Assembly (NCBI GenBank): GCA_944325885.1
Contig: CALVBT010000002.1
Span: 186,001-250,000 of the forward strand
Direction of reading: 5' to 3'
Length of the DNA: 64,000 nt
Source of the DNA: Candidatus Gastranaerophilales bacterium
Lineage (GTDB): Bacteria > Cyanobacteriota > Vampirovibrionia > Gastranaerophilales > Gastranaerophilaceae
Positions within the stretch are counted from its first letter, which is position 1. Each line of letters starts with the position of its first letter. Both the position numbers and the translations under genes were made by a program. The notes beneath the pieces are model-generated. The model ran no database searches. It was given only the letters and a program-made list of their open reading frames with translations, and was not told the DNA's origin. This document shows positions 44,321 to 53,356 of this stretch, one piece after another.

Positions 44321-45157
44321 TTAACGTTCCGGTGCTACTCCCCATTGTAGTTTTTTTCTCAAAATAGAATAGAACTCATTGTCTTCTTTTTCCAGAATAA
44401 TAAGCTTTGCTGTTGTTTCGCTTTTCTTTATGGTTATAAATTCTTCTGCGTTTATGTCAATAGTGTCCTGCCCGTCAGAGGAAAGTTTCAGCTTGTTACA
44501 GGTTTTGCAGCTTGTGATTTTGACTGTTTCGTAAGCCGGAATAACAAGCGGTCGTGATGTCAGCGTGTGAGGACAGATAGGTACGATAACCATTGCCTCA
44601 AGATCAGGTGATATGACAGGCCCGCCTGCAGATAGCGTATATGCGGTTGAGCCTGTGGGTGTAGAAATTATAATCCCGTCTGCAAGGTAGTCACAAACAA
44701 CTTTGTCGTTTATTGATAAAAATAATTTTGCAGTTCTGGAAAAAGTGTCACCTTTTATAACAATATCATTGAGTGCAAGGACTTTATCATCCAGAGAGGA
44801 GAGCATCATTCTGTTTTCTATACAATATTTGCCCTGTATCAGCTTATCAACAGCCTGCTCAATTTCATTTGTGTTGACCTGTGCTAAAAAGCCCAGCCTT
44901 CCAAGATTTATCCCTAGTATTGGTATATTTTTTGTCGCATAAAAGCGTGCAGCTCTTAAAATTGTACCGTCACCGCCTATTGTAATGACGGCTGATACAT
45001 CTTGTGCAAAATTTTTAGAAGAATTTGTTACTGAATTTATGCCCCTTGTTTTCAGAATATCCTGAGTGTGGCAGGCAACTTTGTACGATTCAGCAACATC
45101 TTCGTTATATACAATAGAAATTTTGTCTAAGGACAGCAATTTTTCTTTATTCTTCAT
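44321..45157 (-). CDS. nadK: NAD kinase
   Basis: NadK phosphorylates NAD to NADP. The 278-residue protein has AVITIGGDGTILRAARFYATKNIPILGINLGRLGFLA with the GGDGT active site, and the conserved ADGIIISTPTGSTAYTLSAGGPVISPD block followed by PHTLTSRPLVIP. It is the first gene of the minus-strand run nadK-recN-xer-metF-acsE-like, with RecN directly downstream. Confidence 0.97.
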   Translation of the reverse strand: MKNKEKLLSLDKISIVYNEDVAESYKVACHTQDILKTRGINSVTNSSKNFAQDVSAVITIGGDGTILRAARFYATKNIPILGINLGRLGFLAQVNTNEIEQAVDKLIQGKYCIENRMMLSSLDDKVLALNDIVIKGDTFSRTAKLFLSINDKVVCDYLADGIIISTPTGSTAYTLSAGGPVISPDLEAMVIVPICPHTLTSRPLVIPAYETVKITSCKTCNKLKLSSDGQDTIDINAEEFITIKKSETTAKLIILEKEDNEFYSILRKKLQWGVAPER

Positions 45158-45207
45158 AAAGAAATTATACTATAACAGCGGAAAACAAACTATATTTTAA
45201 CTTTTTC

Positions 45208-45588
45208 TTAACCGTTTATTTTTGCATAAGCTGCATCACAGGAGCCGCAGCAGGCTTTTTCATACGCATCATTTGCACCCTGTGCTTTTAAGAGTTCATA
45301 AGATGTGTCACCTGATTTTACAGATGCAGCAGCAACTTTCGGGTGGCTGATGTAAAAATCCACAGCGTCTTTTATAGTCTGAATCATTTCAGGGTTTTCT
45401 ATTTTACCGGCTTGTTTTACCAGTGAGCGGCCGTAAGCATCTGCAGCTTGTGTCCCGTCATTGATGATTTCGGGAGTTTCTTCTGCTTTTGGCTGTGGCT
45501 TTACTTCTTCTTCTTTTTTAAAGTTAGGCGTATTATTATATGTGCTGCGCACATTATTTATATTTAATTTATTATTCAAGTCTGTCAT
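45208..45588 (-). CDS. Small protein of unknown function with TPNFK box
   Basis: The 126-residue protein has a polar N-terminus with TPNFKKEEE (residues 20-28), close to the boxes of the tagged proteins in this window. It then has an Ala/Asp helical domain (QAADAYGRSLVKQAGKIENPEMIQTIKDAVDFYISHPKVAAAS) and ends with CCGSCDAAYAKING, whose three Cys could bind metal. There is no signal peptide. Function is unknown. Confidence 0.65.
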   Translation of the reverse strand: MTDLNNKLNINNVRSTYNNTPNFKKEEEVKPQPKAEETPEIINDGTQAADAYGRSLVKQAGKIENPEMIQTIKDAVDFYISHPKVAAASVKSGDTSYELLKAQGANDAYEKACCGSCDAAYAKING

Positions 45589-45680
45589 CTTTTACTCTCC
45601 AGTTATTTCTTATTCGTGTTCTTCATCATGCTTTAAAACACGAAATAAAATTTTTTTGCTAGTTAATTAAAAAATTTTTT

Positions 45681-45876
45681 TCGAATATATACAAATTTTT
45701 TAAAATACTATTATTTTTTTGCCCAAAAGTCAAGTATATTAAGAAAATTCTTTTTAAGTGTCGAATATATACTTTATTAATGTTTCTTAACAATTTTACT
45801 TTTAGAGATATTTGTAAAGTTTTGTAACAGTATATACTAAAAAGTGAAATTTTGAAGTTTGTATATACTTTATATA
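45681..45876. promoter_or_regulatory. Cluster of TATATAC boxes upstream of candidate sRNA A
   Basis: Boxes are TCGAATATATACAAATTTT (45681-45699), TCGAATATATAC (45761-45772), the perfect palindrome AGTATATACT (45829-45838) and TATATACTTTATATA (45862-45876). Three matching boxes occur at 53211-53352. The last box overlaps the expected -10 region. Confidence 0.5.
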
Positions 45877-45884
45877 TATGTAAG

Positions 45885-46041
45885 ACAAAATCAAACAAAA
45901 CATTAAATAAACACAAAGCATAAAATAAACAAATTAAATAAGATGAGACTTTCACACTAACACTAACTAACCTACCTAACTTCCTAACCTTCCCTTCCTA
46001 TTAAAAGTATTGCTCTAATGATAAATTAGAGCTTTTTTTTT
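45885..46041 (+). ncRNA. Candidate small RNA A
   Basis: Transcription would begin after the TATATACTTTATATA block. The RNA would be A/C-rich and almost free of G from 45951 to 46003, with many CCT, TTCC and CCTTCCC runs that resemble anti-Shine-Dalgarno sequence. It ends in the terminator GCTCTAAT-GATAA-ATTAGAGC (46012-46032) with nine T. No start codon with ribosome-binding site is visible. The region 45589-46125 holds no protein gene. Confidence 0.45.
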
Positions 46042-46125
46042 GCCTAATTAAAGTTTTTTTTCATACTGCCGATAATACAGCATGTGAACGAAGATAATAA
46101 TTCTTTATTAACGTAGTATGAAATT

Positions 46126-46449
46126 ATGGATATGTATGATATCGCACTAGAAGACAAAGAGCTAAAGGAAGTAGGACTGGAACTGATGTTCCTCACTCCT
46201 GAAAAATGCGGACACGAAGACGGCATTACGGCCGTTGAGCTGAGCCGTCAACTCAATATGCCTTTGGATACGGTGAAAAAGAAATTAAAAATATTGTTTG
46301 ATAAAGGCATTGTTCAGGTAAAGGGAATAAACCCCAAAATCTGGAAATTCAATGAGTATAACTTCCAGAGAATGCCCGAGGATGACGAGGTCTACCTGCT
46401 GTTGTGCAGTTTTGATGATGTAGACTTTGACAAGTATTTTTCTTATTAA
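46126..46449 (+). CDS. Small winged-helix regulator
   Basis: The 107-residue protein contains a helix-turn-helix, TAVELSRQLNMPLDTVKKKLKILFDKGIVQVKG, followed by a wing and an acidic tail (MPEDDEVYLLLCSFDDVDFDKYF). It resembles MarR/ArsR-size DNA-binding proteins but no sensor motif is visible. It lies just downstream of candidate sRNA A and could be read from its own or that promoter. Targets are unknown. Confidence 0.7.
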   Translation: MDMYDIALEDKELKEVGLELMFLTPEKCGHEDGITAVELSRQLNMPLDTVKKKLKILFDKGIVQVKGINPKIWKFNEYNFQRMPEDDEVYLLLCSFDDVDFDKYFSY

Positions 46450-46459
46450 CCTGCTCTTA

Positions 46460-47077
46460 TTATTTGTTTAAGATTGTATCCAGTATCTTTTTTGTATCTT
46501 CAAACACTGTTTCAATATCGTTGTCAGCGTTTATGACTTTTACTCTGTCAGGCTCCTGACGTGCAATTTCTAGGTATCCGTTTCTTACTTTTTTATGGAA
46601 TTCAATGCCTTCGGCTTCCATCCTGTCTTTTTCGCTGCCCACTCTTTTTTGGGCAACTTCTGTTGATACGTCAAATACAAAGGTTAAATCAGGCTTTAGC
46701 CCTCCTGTAGCAAGATTGTTCAGGCTTTTTAGCTGAGGAATATCTTCTCCTCTGCCATAACCCTGATATGCGATAGTAGAATCCGTGTGCCTGTCGCAGA
46801 TTACTATTTTCCCTTCTTTTACAGCAGGCTTGATTATATGTTCAATGTGCTGCGCCCTGTCAGCAAGGAACAAAAAGGCTTCGCACATTGGAGCAACATC
46901 ACCTTCGTAGTGGAGCAGCAGCTCTCTTATCTTCTGTCCGAGTCCCGCTGAGCCTGGTTCTCTTGTCCAGATGACAGTGTATCCTTTTTCTTCAAGATAT
47001 TTTTGCACAAGCTTTGATTGGGTTGTTTTCCCGCAGCCGTCTGCACCCTCAAATGTAATGAACAATCCTTTTTTCAT
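46460..47077 (-). CDS. tmk: Thymidylate kinase
   Basis: Tmk phosphorylates dTMP to dTDP. The 205-residue protein has FITFEGADGCGKTTQSKL (P-loop), WTREPGSAGLGQKIRELL, the ICDRHTDSTIAYQGYGRG block and the LID helix KRVGSEKDRMEAEG. It lies 8 bases after serS on the same strand, so the two are probably one transcript. Confidence 0.96.
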   Translation of the reverse strand: MKKGLFITFEGADGCGKTTQSKLVQKYLEEKGYTVIWTREPGSAGLGQKIRELLLHYEGDVAPMCEAFLFLADRAQHIEHIIKPAVKEGKIVICDRHTDSTIAYQGYGRGEDIPQLKSLNNLATGGLKPDLTFVFDVSTEVAQKRVGSEKDRMEAEGIEFHKKVRNGYLEIARQEPDRVKVINADNDIETVFEDTKKILDTILNK

Positions 47078-47085
47078 TTTTTGAC

Positions 47086-48351
47086 CTATATTCTGTCAAA
47101 GCCTGTGTATTGTTGCAGAACTTTCGGGATAAGTATTGTTCCGTCTTCTTGCTGGAAGTTTTCAACAATTGCGGCAAAAGTTCTGCCAACAGCAAGACCT
47201 GAACCGTTCATTGTGTAGCAGTAGTTTACTTTGCCTGTTTCTTTGCTTCTGTATTTCAGGCCGGCTCTGCGTGCCTGAAAATCGCCAAAGACAGAACAGC
47301 TGGAAATTTCTTTATAGTTGTTGTAAGAAGGCATCCAAACCTCAAGATCATAGCATTTTCTTGCAGAAAATCCGATGTCACCTGAGCTGAGTTCTACACG
47401 TCTGTACGGGAGTTCCAGCATTTCAAGAATTTCTTCCGCATCTCTTGTCAGTTTTTCGTGTTCTTCCGGTGCTTGTTCCGGAGTGGTGAGTTTTACGAGT
47501 TCAACTTTGTTAAACTGGTGTACTCTAATAAGACCTCTTGTGTCTTTACCTGCTGAGCCTGCTTCTCTTCTAAAGCAGGGGGTGTATGCTGTCATGCATT
47601 TTGGCAGGTCATCTTCTGATAAAATTTCGTTGCAGTAGATGTTTGTAACAGGAACTTCTGCTGTCGGAATGAGGTACAAATCTTCGTCAACGCATTTGTA
47701 CATATCTTCTTTGAATTTTGGCAGCTGCCCTGTACCTGTCATAGCTGCACCGTTTACAAGTACTGGAGGAAGAATTTCTTCGTAGCCGTGTTTTGTTGTA
47801 TGTACATCCAAGAAGAAGTTTATAATAGCACGTTCTAATCTTGCACCTTTGCCTTTGTATATGTAAAAGCGGGATTGAGAGATTTTTACACCTCTTTCAA
47901 AGTCAACGAGGTCTTTTTCTACTGTCAAATCCCAGTGCGGCTTTTGCTCAAAAGAGGGCTTTGATACTTCGCCTACTACTTTTTTTACTGCGTTTGCGCT
48001 GTCATCAGCACCTATTGGTATGGTTTCGTCAGGCATGTTCGGGATGCTCAGCAGCAGATTTTTTTGTTTTTCGTTGAGTTCCACTTCTTTTTCTTCGAGT
48101 GCTTTTATTTCATCACCGAGAATGCGGACTTCTTCCTGTATTGAATCTGTATTTTCTCCGTTTTTTTTCATCATTCCTATTTTTTGTGATTCGGATTTTC
48201 TTTTTGCACGGAGTTCGTCGGCTTGAGTCTGAATTTTTCTTCTTTCTACGTCAATATCCAGAACTTCATTTATGCTGAGTTCAGGGTTTCTTCTTTTTAA
48301 CAGTTCGTTTACCTTGTCAGGATTTTCTCTGATGATTTTGATATCTAACAT
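47086..48351 (-). CDS. serS: Serine--tRNA ligase
   Basis: SerRS charges tRNA-Ser. The N-terminal coiled-coil arm (residues about 25-105) holds tRNA. Class II motifs are visible: motif 2 TPCFRREAGSAGKDTRGLIRVHQFNKVE and motif 3 MNGSGLAVGRTFAAIVEN. At 421 residues it has standard length. It is followed by tmk. Confidence 0.97.
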   Translation of the reverse strand: MLDIKIIRENPDKVNELLKRRNPELSINEVLDIDVERRKIQTQADELRAKRKSESQKIGMMKKNGENTDSIQEEVRILGDEIKALEEKEVELNEKQKNLLLSIPNMPDETIPIGADDSANAVKKVVGEVSKPSFEQKPHWDLTVEKDLVDFERGVKISQSRFYIYKGKGARLERAIINFFLDVHTTKHGYEEILPPVLVNGAAMTGTGQLPKFKEDMYKCVDEDLYLIPTAEVPVTNIYCNEILSEDDLPKCMTAYTPCFRREAGSAGKDTRGLIRVHQFNKVELVKLTTPEQAPEEHEKLTRDAEEILEMLELPYRRVELSSGDIGFSARKCYDLEVWMPSYNNYKEISSCSVFGDFQARRAGLKYRSKETGKVNYCYTMNGSGLAVGRTFAAIVENFQQEDGTILIPKVLQQYTGFDRI

Positions 48352-48438
48352 AAAAACACTCTTTCTCTTTAAACTCTATTTGCCTCAATTTTATAAAAAA
48401 ATAATTGAAAAATCCACAAAAATAATTAAAATAAGTAT

Positions 48439-49017
48439 ATGAAAAGATTTGTTACCAGTTTGTTTTTAATAATATTTTTAGCCGGAATTTGTTCTGTACC
48501 TGTGTGTGCAGAAACTAATTTGAGGAATTATAAATCTATAAATATTGCCAAAGGCTCTTTTTTAAAGGCAATTTCTCAGAGGACAATTTCTACTTCCACA
48601 GTAAAAGTAGGTGATATTGAATATTTTATAAACCCTGCAGATGTTTTTATCGGCACCTCCAATGTTATCCCTAAAAACTCCGTTTATCTCGGCGAAGTGC
48701 AGGAAGTGCTGGAGGCAGTAGAGGGTGTAAATGCTGCAATGAAAATAAAAATTTATAAAGTAATTACACCAGACAGAAATGAATTTGCTCTTGATGCAAA
48801 TGTGTATTGGAAAGGTTCAACTACAATAGGGGGCGACCTTGCTGCGGTTTCTTATTATACAAGAATCCCTCATTATCCCGGAGATTGGAAAAAAGGAGCC
48901 TTGCAGTTTGTGCCGACAAGTATCAGAGAAATGGGCCATCCTACTGTAATCAGAGCGGGTGAAGAGGTGACTTTTATTATTAATAACGACCTGAGCCTTT
49001 ATAAACCACAAAAATAA
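48439..49017 (+). CDS. Secreted protein of unknown function
   Basis: The 192-residue protein has a signal peptide (MKRFVTSLFLIIFLAGICSVPVCA). The mature part is beta-rich: KSINIAKGSFLKAISQRTIST, SNVIPKNSVYLGEVQEVLEAVEGVNAAMKIKIYKVITPD and a C-terminal AGEEVTFIINNDLSLY. The pattern of KGSFL...IPKNS..LGEV resembles SH3-like or TrbI-type beta domains of envelope proteins; that is a guess. It is divergent from serS. Confidence 0.72.
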   Translation: MKRFVTSLFLIIFLAGICSVPVCAETNLRNYKSINIAKGSFLKAISQRTISTSTVKVGDIEYFINPADVFIGTSNVIPKNSVYLGEVQEVLEAVEGVNAAMKIKIYKVITPDRNEFALDANVYWKGSTTIGGDLAAVSYYTRIPHYPGDWKKGALQFVPTSIREMGHPTVIRAGEEVTFIINNDLSLYKPQK

Positions 49018-49111
49018 GTTTAAATTTTATCTTTACATAACTGGTTAAAGATATTGATATATTTGTGTTTTTTATTTATAAATATCATTAACTGATAGGT
49101 ACATAAGGGTC

Positions 49112-50071
49112 ATGCCTGATAATAAGACACTGGATTTTAATATTATCGCATCGGACTGTCTGATAGCTACGGATACTGACAGTAAAGAAGTTATCGGCCT
49201 TTTGGAAGCTTTGGTACCTAAATATTCGGAAATGGAACTCATCGCTATCTTTAATTATTTTTTAAAGATAGAATTTCAGCCCGAAGTCCTTTGCTGGCTG
49301 ATTAGAAAATTGGACAGCTACAGAGATTCTTCTTCAATCGGCCCGTTGTCAGAGCTTTTGTTGATGAAGGATCACACTCCAAGTGCTGATTATTCAAAAG
49401 ACTGTTATACAGAAGTAAGAGTGCTGTGTGCAAAAGCTCTTTCAAACTTAAAAGACCACAGTTCCGTTCATGTGTTTTTGTATTGTTTAAATGACAAAAA
49501 CGAAAACTATAAAATCAGGCTGACCTGTGCGGACGCACTGGGCAAGCTGGGTGATAAGTATGCTGTGAATTCATTGATGGATGTTGTATCTGACGAGTCT
49601 GAAAAATCCGTATATATCAGAGAGTCAGCTGCTGTTGCACTCGGCTTGATAGGAGATATGAGAGCGGTTGATTCTCTTGTTAAAGTTCTTGAGTCCCAAA
49701 ACGGTATAATGGACAAGTTTACATATCTGAAAGAAAAAGCCATTGAAGCACTTTGTAGGCTTAGTCCCAACAATGACAGAACTTTTAAAGCTTTGAAACG
49801 CTCTATAAATGATGAAAATCCTCAGGTGAGAATTAATACAATTGAAGCCCTTATGGACTATGATAATGAAGAGGCAAAAGACCTGATAAAACAAATGCTC
49901 TCTGATGAGGATGAAGACGTCCAAAAAAATGCAGTTACCGCTCTTTATAATATAGACGGCGAAGAGGTTCTTAAGGAGATTTTAAACAATCCTGTATATT
50001 CAGAAGCATGTAAAAACGAAGCAAGAGAAATACTTGAAGACGAGAGTGAAAACGATGATGAAGAAACCTAA
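49112..50071 (+). CDS. HEAT-repeat protein
   Basis: The 319-residue protein has at least five HEAT-type repeats of about 31 residues with the consensus VR..AA.AL..LGD..AV..L, e.g. KIRLTCADALGKLGDKYAVNSLMDVV, YIRESAAVALGLIGDMRAVDSLVKVL and VQKNAVTALYNIDGEEVLKEIL. These act as protein scaffolds; phycobilin lyases in cyanobacteria use a similar fold, but no pigment pathway is here. Its acidic tail overlaps the start of queC by 17 bases. Confidence 0.85.
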   Translation: MPDNKTLDFNIIASDCLIATDTDSKEVIGLLEALVPKYSEMELIAIFNYFLKIEFQPEVLCWLIRKLDSYRDSSSIGPLSELLLMKDHTPSADYSKDCYTEVRVLCAKALSNLKDHSSVHVFLYCLNDKNENYKIRLTCADALGKLGDKYAVNSLMDVVSDESEKSVYIRESAAVALGLIGDMRAVDSLVKVLESQNGIMDKFTYLKEKAIEALCRLSPNNDRTFKALKRSINDENPQVRINTIEALMDYDNEEAKDLIKQMLSDEDEDVQKNAVTALYNIDGEEVLKEILNNPVYSEACKNEAREILEDESENDDEET

Positions 50072-50750
50072 GGCAATAATACTCCTTTCGGGTGGGCTGG
50101 ATTCTGTAGTTTCACTTGCGGAGTTATCGGAAAAGTTTGATTTTGTTCTTGCATTGACCTTTGATTACGGACAAAAGGCTTTTGAAAAAGAGTACGAAGC
50201 TGCAAAGAAAATAGCTGATGTTTACCATATAGACAGGCATGAGCTAATAAAACTCGACTGGCTAAAAAATATTACTACAACAAGTCTTGTTTCTAAAAAT
50301 GAGGTTCCTTCTGTTGGTGTTGATAATCTTGATGACGTATCAATAACGGACAACAGTATGAAAAATGTCTGGGTTCCTAACAGAAACGGCCTTTTTGTTA
50401 ATATTGCCGCTGCTTTTGCTGATTCTTTTAAGCTGGATTATATTGTTATTGGCGCAAATAAAGAAGAGGCAGCTACATTTTCGGATAATTCGGAACAATT
50501 TATAATAGACGAAAATGAGGCACTTGTTTCTTCCACCAATTATGATGTAAAGATACTTGCTCCGCTAATTGAAATGGATAAAAATTCTATTGTAAAAAGA
50601 GGTATTGAACTCGGTGTGCCTTTTGAATATATAAACAGCTGTTACAACAGTACACAAAAACATTGCGGAAAATGCGAGTCCTGCAACAGATTGAAAAGAG
50701 CATTGGTCAATGCCGGTGCTGTTGAGCTTGTTAAACAAATTTTTGAATAA
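50055..50750 (+). CDS. queC: 7-cyano-7-deazaguanine synthase
   Basis: QueC converts carboxy-deazaguanine to preQ0 for queuosine in tRNA. It has the PP-loop LLSGGLDSVVSLAEL, TFDYGQKAFEKEY, NRNGLFVNIAAAFAD and a zinc site CYNSTQKHCGKCESCNRLK. I chose ATG 50055 because it places the PP-loop at the normal distance from the N-terminus. It overlaps the HEAT gene and lies 19 bases before the DUF366 gene. Confidence 0.95.
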   Translation: MMKKPKAIILLSGGLDSVVSLAELSEKFDFVLALTFDYGQKAFEKEYEAAKKIADVYHIDRHELIKLDWLKNITTTSLVSKNEVPSVGVDNLDDVSITDNSMKNVWVPNRNGLFVNIAAAFADSFKLDYIVIGANKEEAATFSDNSEQFIIDENEALVSSTNYDVKILAPLIEMDKNSIVKRGIELGVPFEYINSCYNSTQKHCGKCESCNRLKRALVNAGAVELVKQIFE

Positions 50751-50769
50751 TTTTTTATGGAGAGGAAAT

Positions 50770-51345
50770 ATGGAATCATTGTTTATAGATAAAGAAATTA
50801 AATATATTGGCAGCCAGCTGGCTCCGCACTGGATTTATAAAAATTTTCATATACTCGGCGATGCAATAGTAGCTTTTACCGGTGAAATGGATGTGAAAAT
50901 TACGGAAATGGTAGATATTGAAGATGTTATTTCTAATTCTCCTATCTACAGCAAAAAAATGGTGAGTTTTATTCTTGAACAATTTGGCATTAGCTTGTCA
51001 GAGTGCGTCTTGCGCCAGAGATTTTTGATTTGTATCATCATTGAAGAACTGAGAAAAATCCTCGGTGATAAATATCAAATAAGAAGAAGCGGCGATGATA
51101 TTTTTGTAAATATTGACGGTGTTGATAAAAAATTATCTGTTTCGATTGCGACAAAGTCCACAACTTCGGGTTTGATTCACACAGGATTGAATATTGATGC
51201 AACGGGTGCGCCTGTTCCGGCATGCGGCCTTTCTACGGATTTGGGTATAGTAGATGTTAAAACATTTGCCCAAAATGTCATGAACCGTTATATTGAAGAA
51301 AATAAAGAAATTTTAGAAGCTACATGCAAAGTTAGGGGAGTATAA
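50770..51345 (+). CDS. DUF366-family protein
   Basis: The 191-residue protein begins SLFIDKEIKYIGSQLAPHWIYKNFHILGDAIVAFTGEMDVKITEMVD, typical of DUF366, and continues with IIIEELRKILGDKYQIRRSGDDIF and SIATKSTTSGLIHTGLNIDATGAPVP. The biochemical role is not known. GGAGAGGA lies 4 nt before ATG 50770, which decides the start. Its position after queC suggests a link to deazapurine metabolism, by inference. Confidence 0.78.
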   Translation: MESLFIDKEIKYIGSQLAPHWIYKNFHILGDAIVAFTGEMDVKITEMVDIEDVISNSPIYSKKMVSFILEQFGISLSECVLRQRFLICIIIEELRKILGDKYQIRRSGDDIFVNIDGVDKKLSVSIATKSTTSGLIHTGLNIDATGAPVPACGLSTDLGIVDVKTFAQNVMNRYIEENKEILEATCKVRGV

Positions 51346-51347
51346 AT

Positions 51348-52016
51348 ATGTCACAATCAAAAAAAGTCAAACAGACCTTTGTTTTGTTTATAGTAACGTT
51401 CCTCGTTTCTTTGATAGTTATTACATACTTTATAAAGAGTATGTCCCCTGATGTTGATGTAGAAATAGGCGGACAAGAACTTCAGCAAACTGAAGAGCAA
51501 ACTACTGACAGCGATGTAAAACAGGCTATCGATGACAGACTGAGATGGATACAGATGGAAGATAACATGCCCGGTGTTTCTAAAAGAGAAGACGGGTTGT
51601 CTGAAGAAGTTACCTATGAACCTGCTGACAAAAAATCACAGGAACAGCAAAACAAACAGGAGGATTCTTCAAAAGCTGAAGCAGTAAAACAGAATGCAAA
51701 TGAATTGCAGCCTATTGAATATGTTGCACCGCAATCACATGAAGAAGCTGCACCAAAACCGCCTGTTCCTGTCCAGCCGGCTGCAGAACCGTTTAAAATG
51801 TCAAAAGTTTATGTAGGATCATATCCGACAATAGAACAGGCTATACAGGCACAAAATAAATTGATGAGTACTAGTATTTCCGTAAGCCCGTTTGTTAAAG
51901 AAGTCAACGGCAGTTATGTATTGCAGGCAGGTTCTTATGCCAATGCAGGCAAAGCCGAAGCTGTGGCCAGAGAAATTAACTCTTTAGGCTTTCATGCAAG
52001 GGTCGTAAAGGAATAA
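51348..52016 (+). CDS. Membrane-anchored SPOR-domain protein
   Basis: The 222-residue protein has one N-terminal membrane helix (TFVLFIVTFLVSLIVITYFI), a long Glu/Gln/Pro-rich periplasmic linker, and a C-terminal SPOR domain with KVYVGSYPTIEQAIQAQNKL and SYVLQAGSYANAGKAEAVAREINSLGFHARVV. SPOR domains bind denuded glycan at the septum, so a role in division is likely. It starts two bases after the DUF366 stop and ends before a terminator. Confidence 0.9.
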   Translation: MSQSKKVKQTFVLFIVTFLVSLIVITYFIKSMSPDVDVEIGGQELQQTEEQTTDSDVKQAIDDRLRWIQMEDNMPGVSKREDGLSEEVTYEPADKKSQEQQNKQEDSSKAEAVKQNANELQPIEYVAPQSHEEAAPKPPVPVQPAAEPFKMSKVYVGSYPTIEQAIQAQNKLMSTSISVSPFVKEVNGSYVLQAGSYANAGKAEAVAREINSLGFHARVVKE

Positions 52017-52047
52017 TTATTACGAAAACTTAATTATATCTTAATAT

Positions 52048-52080
52048 AAACCCGATGTTAGCGTTGACATCGGGTTTTGT
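52048..52080 (+). terminator. Terminator after the queC-DUF366-SPOR genes
   Basis: AAACCCGATGT (52048-52058) pairs with ACATCGGGTTT (52067-52077) around TAGCGTTG, followed by T. Confidence 0.8.
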
Positions 52081-52149
52081 TTGGGTTTTGATATACTTGT
52101 ATCTCTATCGGGAGTACAGATTTGTGCTGAATTCTGATTTCCGAAAAAG

Positions 52150-52249
52150 ATATGACGCACGGAGCGTCGTTGCAAACTCCGTATACGGGCTAAGGTGTGT
52201 TGCCTGACCTGATTGATTAATTAAATAAATTTATATACAAGGAGAAATC
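52150..52249 (+). promoter_or_regulatory. Possible structured leader of rpsL
   Basis: GACGC-ACGGA-GCGTC forms one hairpin, while ACGGAG inside it can instead pair with CTCCGT 12 bases later, so two exclusive folds exist. A ribosomal-protein autoregulatory leader is possible; this was judged by eye only. AAGGAGAAA precedes rpsL. Confidence 0.35.
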
Positions 52250-52630
52250 ATGCCAACAATTGCACAATTGGTAAGAAAAGAACGTAAAAGTTCAAAAGAT
52301 AAAACAAAATCACCGGCTCTGACAAACTGCCCTCAAAGACGCGGCGTTTGTACAAGAGTTTATACAACTACACCTAAAAAACCGAACTCAGCTTTGAGAA
52401 AGGTTGCAAGGGTTAGATTGACTAACGGTTTCGAAGTTACATCATACATTCCCGGTATCGGCCACAACCTTCAGGAACACAGTGTTGTTCTTATCAGAGG
52501 CGGCAGGGTAAAAGACCTTCCTGGTGTTAGATACCACATCGTAAGAGGCACTTTGGATACTGCAGGTGTTGCTAACAGAGCGCAGAGCAGATCTAAATAC
52601 GGTGCAAAAAGAGCTAAACAAGGCAAATAA
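52250..52630 (+). CDS. rpsL: 30S ribosomal protein S12
   Basis: S12 lies at the decoding centre. The 126-residue protein has [46 protein letters not shown] with the streptomycin-site Lys ([10 protein letters not shown]), and the loop [14 protein letters not shown] variant [14 protein letters not shown]. The Lys is wild type. rpsG follows after 19 bases. Confidence 0.98.
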   Translation: MPTIAQLVRKERKSSKDKTKSPALTNCPQRRGVCTRVYTTTPKKPNSALRKVARVRLTNGFEVTSYIPGIGHNLQEHSVVLIRGGRVKDLPGVRYHIVRGTLDTAGVANRAQSRSKYGAKRAKQGK

Positions 52631-52649
52631 TTGAGAAAGGAATTGTAAG

Positions 52650-53120
52650 ATGTCAAGAAGAAATAAACCGCCGAAAAGAATACCGGCACCTGATGCAATA
52701 TACAATAGCGTAGACATTGCAAAATTCATCAACAGATTGATGCGTCGTGGTAAAAAATCTATCGCTGAAAAGATTTTTTATTCAATGATGGAAACTGTTA
52801 AAGAAAAAACAAAACAAGATCCTAGAGAAGTATTTGAAAAAGCTATTACAAACGCTACTCCTCTGCTCGAAGTTAAAGCTAGAAGAATCGGTGGTTCTAC
52901 ATACCAGGTTCCTGTAGAAGTTAAAGCAGACAGAGGCATGGGTGTTGCTTCTACTTGGATTATTGAAGCAGCTAAGAAAAGACACGGCAAATCAATGCAA
53001 GAAAAACTGACAGCAGAAATCATTGATGCTTCAAACGGTCAGGGTGCTGCTTGCAAAAAACGTGAAGATACTCACAAAATGGCTGAAGCTAACAAGGCTT
53101 TTGCTCACTACAGATATTAA
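52650..53120 (+). CDS. rpsG: 30S ribosomal protein S7
   Basis: S7 starts assembly of the 30S head. The 156-residue protein has MSRRNKPPKR, SVDIAKFINRLMRRGKKSIAEKI, the conserved VKARRIGGSTYQVPVEV and a C-terminal KREDTHKMAEANKAFAHYRY. A terminator follows directly, so fusA and tufA, usual next genes of the str operon, are not part of this unit. Confidence 0.98.
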   Translation: MSRRNKPPKRIPAPDAIYNSVDIAKFINRLMRRGKKSIAEKIFYSMMETVKEKTKQDPREVFEKAITNATPLLEVKARRIGGSTYQVPVEVKADRGMGVASTWIIEAAKKRHGKSMQEKLTAEIIDASNGQGAACKKREDTHKMAEANKAFAHYRY

Positions 53121-53142
53121 TCTTTTAAAAGATAAGTATAAA

Positions 53143-53177
53143 GAAAATAGTCCTGTTTATCGGGACTATTTTTTTGT
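53143..53177 (+). terminator. Terminator of rpsL-rpsG
   Basis: AAAATAGTCC (53144-53153) pairs with GGGACTATTTT (53162 onward), followed by T. Confidence 0.85.
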
Positions 53178-53210
53178 TTACATTTTGTTACAATCAATTT
53201 TTTATGCATT

Positions 53211-53352
53211 TCGTATATACAAATTTTAGAATTTGGTACTGAAAAACTAAAAAAGTATATACTCATTTGCTTATTATGTAATATTTCTTAATATTCAAAA
53301 ATTTATTATTAATCAGTCGAGGCAATTATTTCTTTTTTATATACTTTATATA
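53211..53352. promoter_or_regulatory. Cluster of TATATAC boxes upstream of candidate sRNA B
   Basis: Boxes are TCGTATATACAAATTTT (53211-53227), the perfect palindrome AGTATATACT (53254-53263) and TATATACTTTATATA (53338-53352). In both clusters TAAG begins 19 bases after the start of the last box. The repeated set at two unlinked places points to one regulator. Confidence 0.5.
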
Positions 53353-53356
53353 AACA

